A stretch of 64,000 bases of DNA from contig CM075103.1 of NCBI GenBank assembly GCA_037576195.1, forward strand, positions 29,906,723 through 29,970,722, written 5' to 3'. A program made the position numbers and the translations under genes. The DNA is from Phytoseiulus persimilis (lineage: Eukaryota > Arthropoda > Arachnida > Mesostigmata > Phytoseiidae). The stretch's first letter is position 1. Every line of letters starts with the position of its first letter. The notes under the pieces were generated by a model. The model was not told the origin of the DNA and did not search any database. It was given only the letters and a program-made list of their open reading frames with translations. Positions 62,808 through 64,000 of this stretch are shown one piece after another.

Positions 62808-64000
62808 GAACGTCTCTTGGGCAGTCTTAGGTTCCGTGCGGACAGATGCTTTCGAGAGTTCACGCATCCACCGCAGTCCAACCTCCCGAATTCCTTGATG
62901 ATTTCATGGATATTTGATGCCTGGATCACACAGCTCCATTAGGCCTAAACCATCGATATGCTGTCCGAGCAAGCTCATATCCACGGGTTTGTCAGCGGCG
63001 ATTTATGATTACTGCACGAGGTTTCGGGCCACCGGCTGTGACCACGGTTATATTCATAGCCGTATCCTATGGCTCGGATCGTAGTCGTTGACCGAAGCAT
63101 GTAGCAAACTCGATGAGCATGGTCTGAGGCTGATTTATCGATCTGTGGAGAGTCGGCAACGGCACCCCTGAAACGCTGTCTCTTCTTCTCTTTCTTGGAG
63201 AATGCGAATAACGTCAGCCATGGGCTTGGCGCATCGCGGATATTGCTCCTCTAGCTACGAAACATTGCAAGGGACGTGCAGAGCGTAACGATCGTGAAAA
63301 CCGCTCCCCAGATATCCAAAGTTGTCGGGATGAGGGAGTGACGCTCCTGATCACGAGCATGGTTTCATACAATCGTATGACTACGACCCGAATCGTGACC
63401 ATGATTATGATTGTGGTCGCAGAATTTTGGTGACAATAATCTCGAATCGATGTCTCAGAAACTTGAGCATGAACTTGGACAAGAATAAGATCGCATCTGG
63501 AACATCACCTGAGCTCCGCAGTCAATCTGCCCGCTAGATTGATCGGAACTCATCGCAAACGAAATTGAAGCCATTCTAGTTAGCGGGAGGGGGGAGGGGG
63601 AGGGGGGGGGGGGTCTGTGGAGAGCGAAGAATCATTTTCGAACGAAATCTCACGGCGATTCGAACCTGAATTTCTTTCGAACGAGGATGGATGCGCGTGC
63701 CAGCAAGTTGTCGAGCCCACTTGCGGACAGGCTGACCGTAGATCGGGGAAGTGGACGGGTTGAGGCTCAAACGTGCGCGATAACGCGAGATCCGTGGCTC
63801 GCACTCTATTCGGAGCTGGGCCGGGCCGAGTCCAGAATCCCCGCCGCCGCTGCTACTCCTGATTACAACTTTTTGATTAATACATCCGTGCTGGAGATTA
63901 TGCGTCAGATAAATCTGCGGACTCGTTGCTCCGACCGCCGCCAACAGCAGCGTCGACAACGTCGACCGCGCAGATGGAGAGGACGTGCGTCGATCAGCTA
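62808..64000. other. Right-edge sequence without recognised gene
   Basis: No supported coding region. It includes a G-rich simple repeat at 63585-63613 and an ATGATTATG block near 63399-63419 resembling the fold-back repeat at 38.9-39.2 kb. Confidence 0.45.
63585..63613. repeat. G-rich tract ending in G12
   Basis: A (GGGGGA)n-like stretch of G runs separated by single adenines, the last run being 12 guanines, can form a quadruplex. Confidence 0.85.

Noticed and set aside
1..64000. CRISPR arrays, operons, phage or bacterial elements
   Set aside because: No direct-repeat/spacer arrays, no ribosome binding sites, no closely packed co-directional prokaryote-like genes. The intron-containing genes show eukaryotic DNA.

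Overview
The window is animal nuclear DNA, most likely from an arthropod, possibly a mesostigmatid mite. It has spliceosomal introns with metazoan GT-AG borders, near-balanced base composition, long gene-poor stretches, many short GATC/GATT-type microsatellites and decayed retroelements. There are no operons, ribosome binding sites or prokaryotic hallmarks. The mite assignment is inference and no marker here proves it.

Three protein-coding genes can be read through completely. Two are tandem, same-strand short-chain dehydrogenases of the retinol-dehydrogenase 11-14 type. One is intronless (26181-27179) and its catalytic tyrosine position holds phenylalanine. The other has two exons (27784-28289 and 28718-29072) and an intact YxxxK. 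The third gene, on the minus strand (47103 down to 42605), has ten exons that join in frame into a 435-residue major-facilitator transporter closest in layout to SLC18B1. One of its introns is GC-AG.

The left part (1-26 kb) is mostly non-coding. It holds two isolated candidate exons on the plus strand (880-956 and 7609-7826), a candidate small minus-strand gene (16012-16405), a 5'-truncated LINE fragment (19549-20043) ending near an (AT)n tract, and GATC-rich simple repeats. The stretch from 29 to 42 kb holds candidate exons at 32276-32490 and 39462-39533, long homopolymer C and G runs, a tRNA-like SINE remnant near 40.2 kb and an inverted-repeat patch near 39 kb. From 47 kb to the right edge, the only candidates are two possible exons of a plus-strand gene at 61.5-62.8 kb, plus two overlapping opposite-strand open frames at 58.7-59.5 kb.

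The two dehydrogenases probably arose by local duplication and act on lipid-like alcohols or carbonyls. The transporter is an unrelated neighbour. I found no evidence of an undescribed multi-gene system. The most unusual observations are the Tyr-to-Phe change in the first dehydrogenase and the GC-AG intron of the transporter. Candidate exons were found by eye and are given low confidence.
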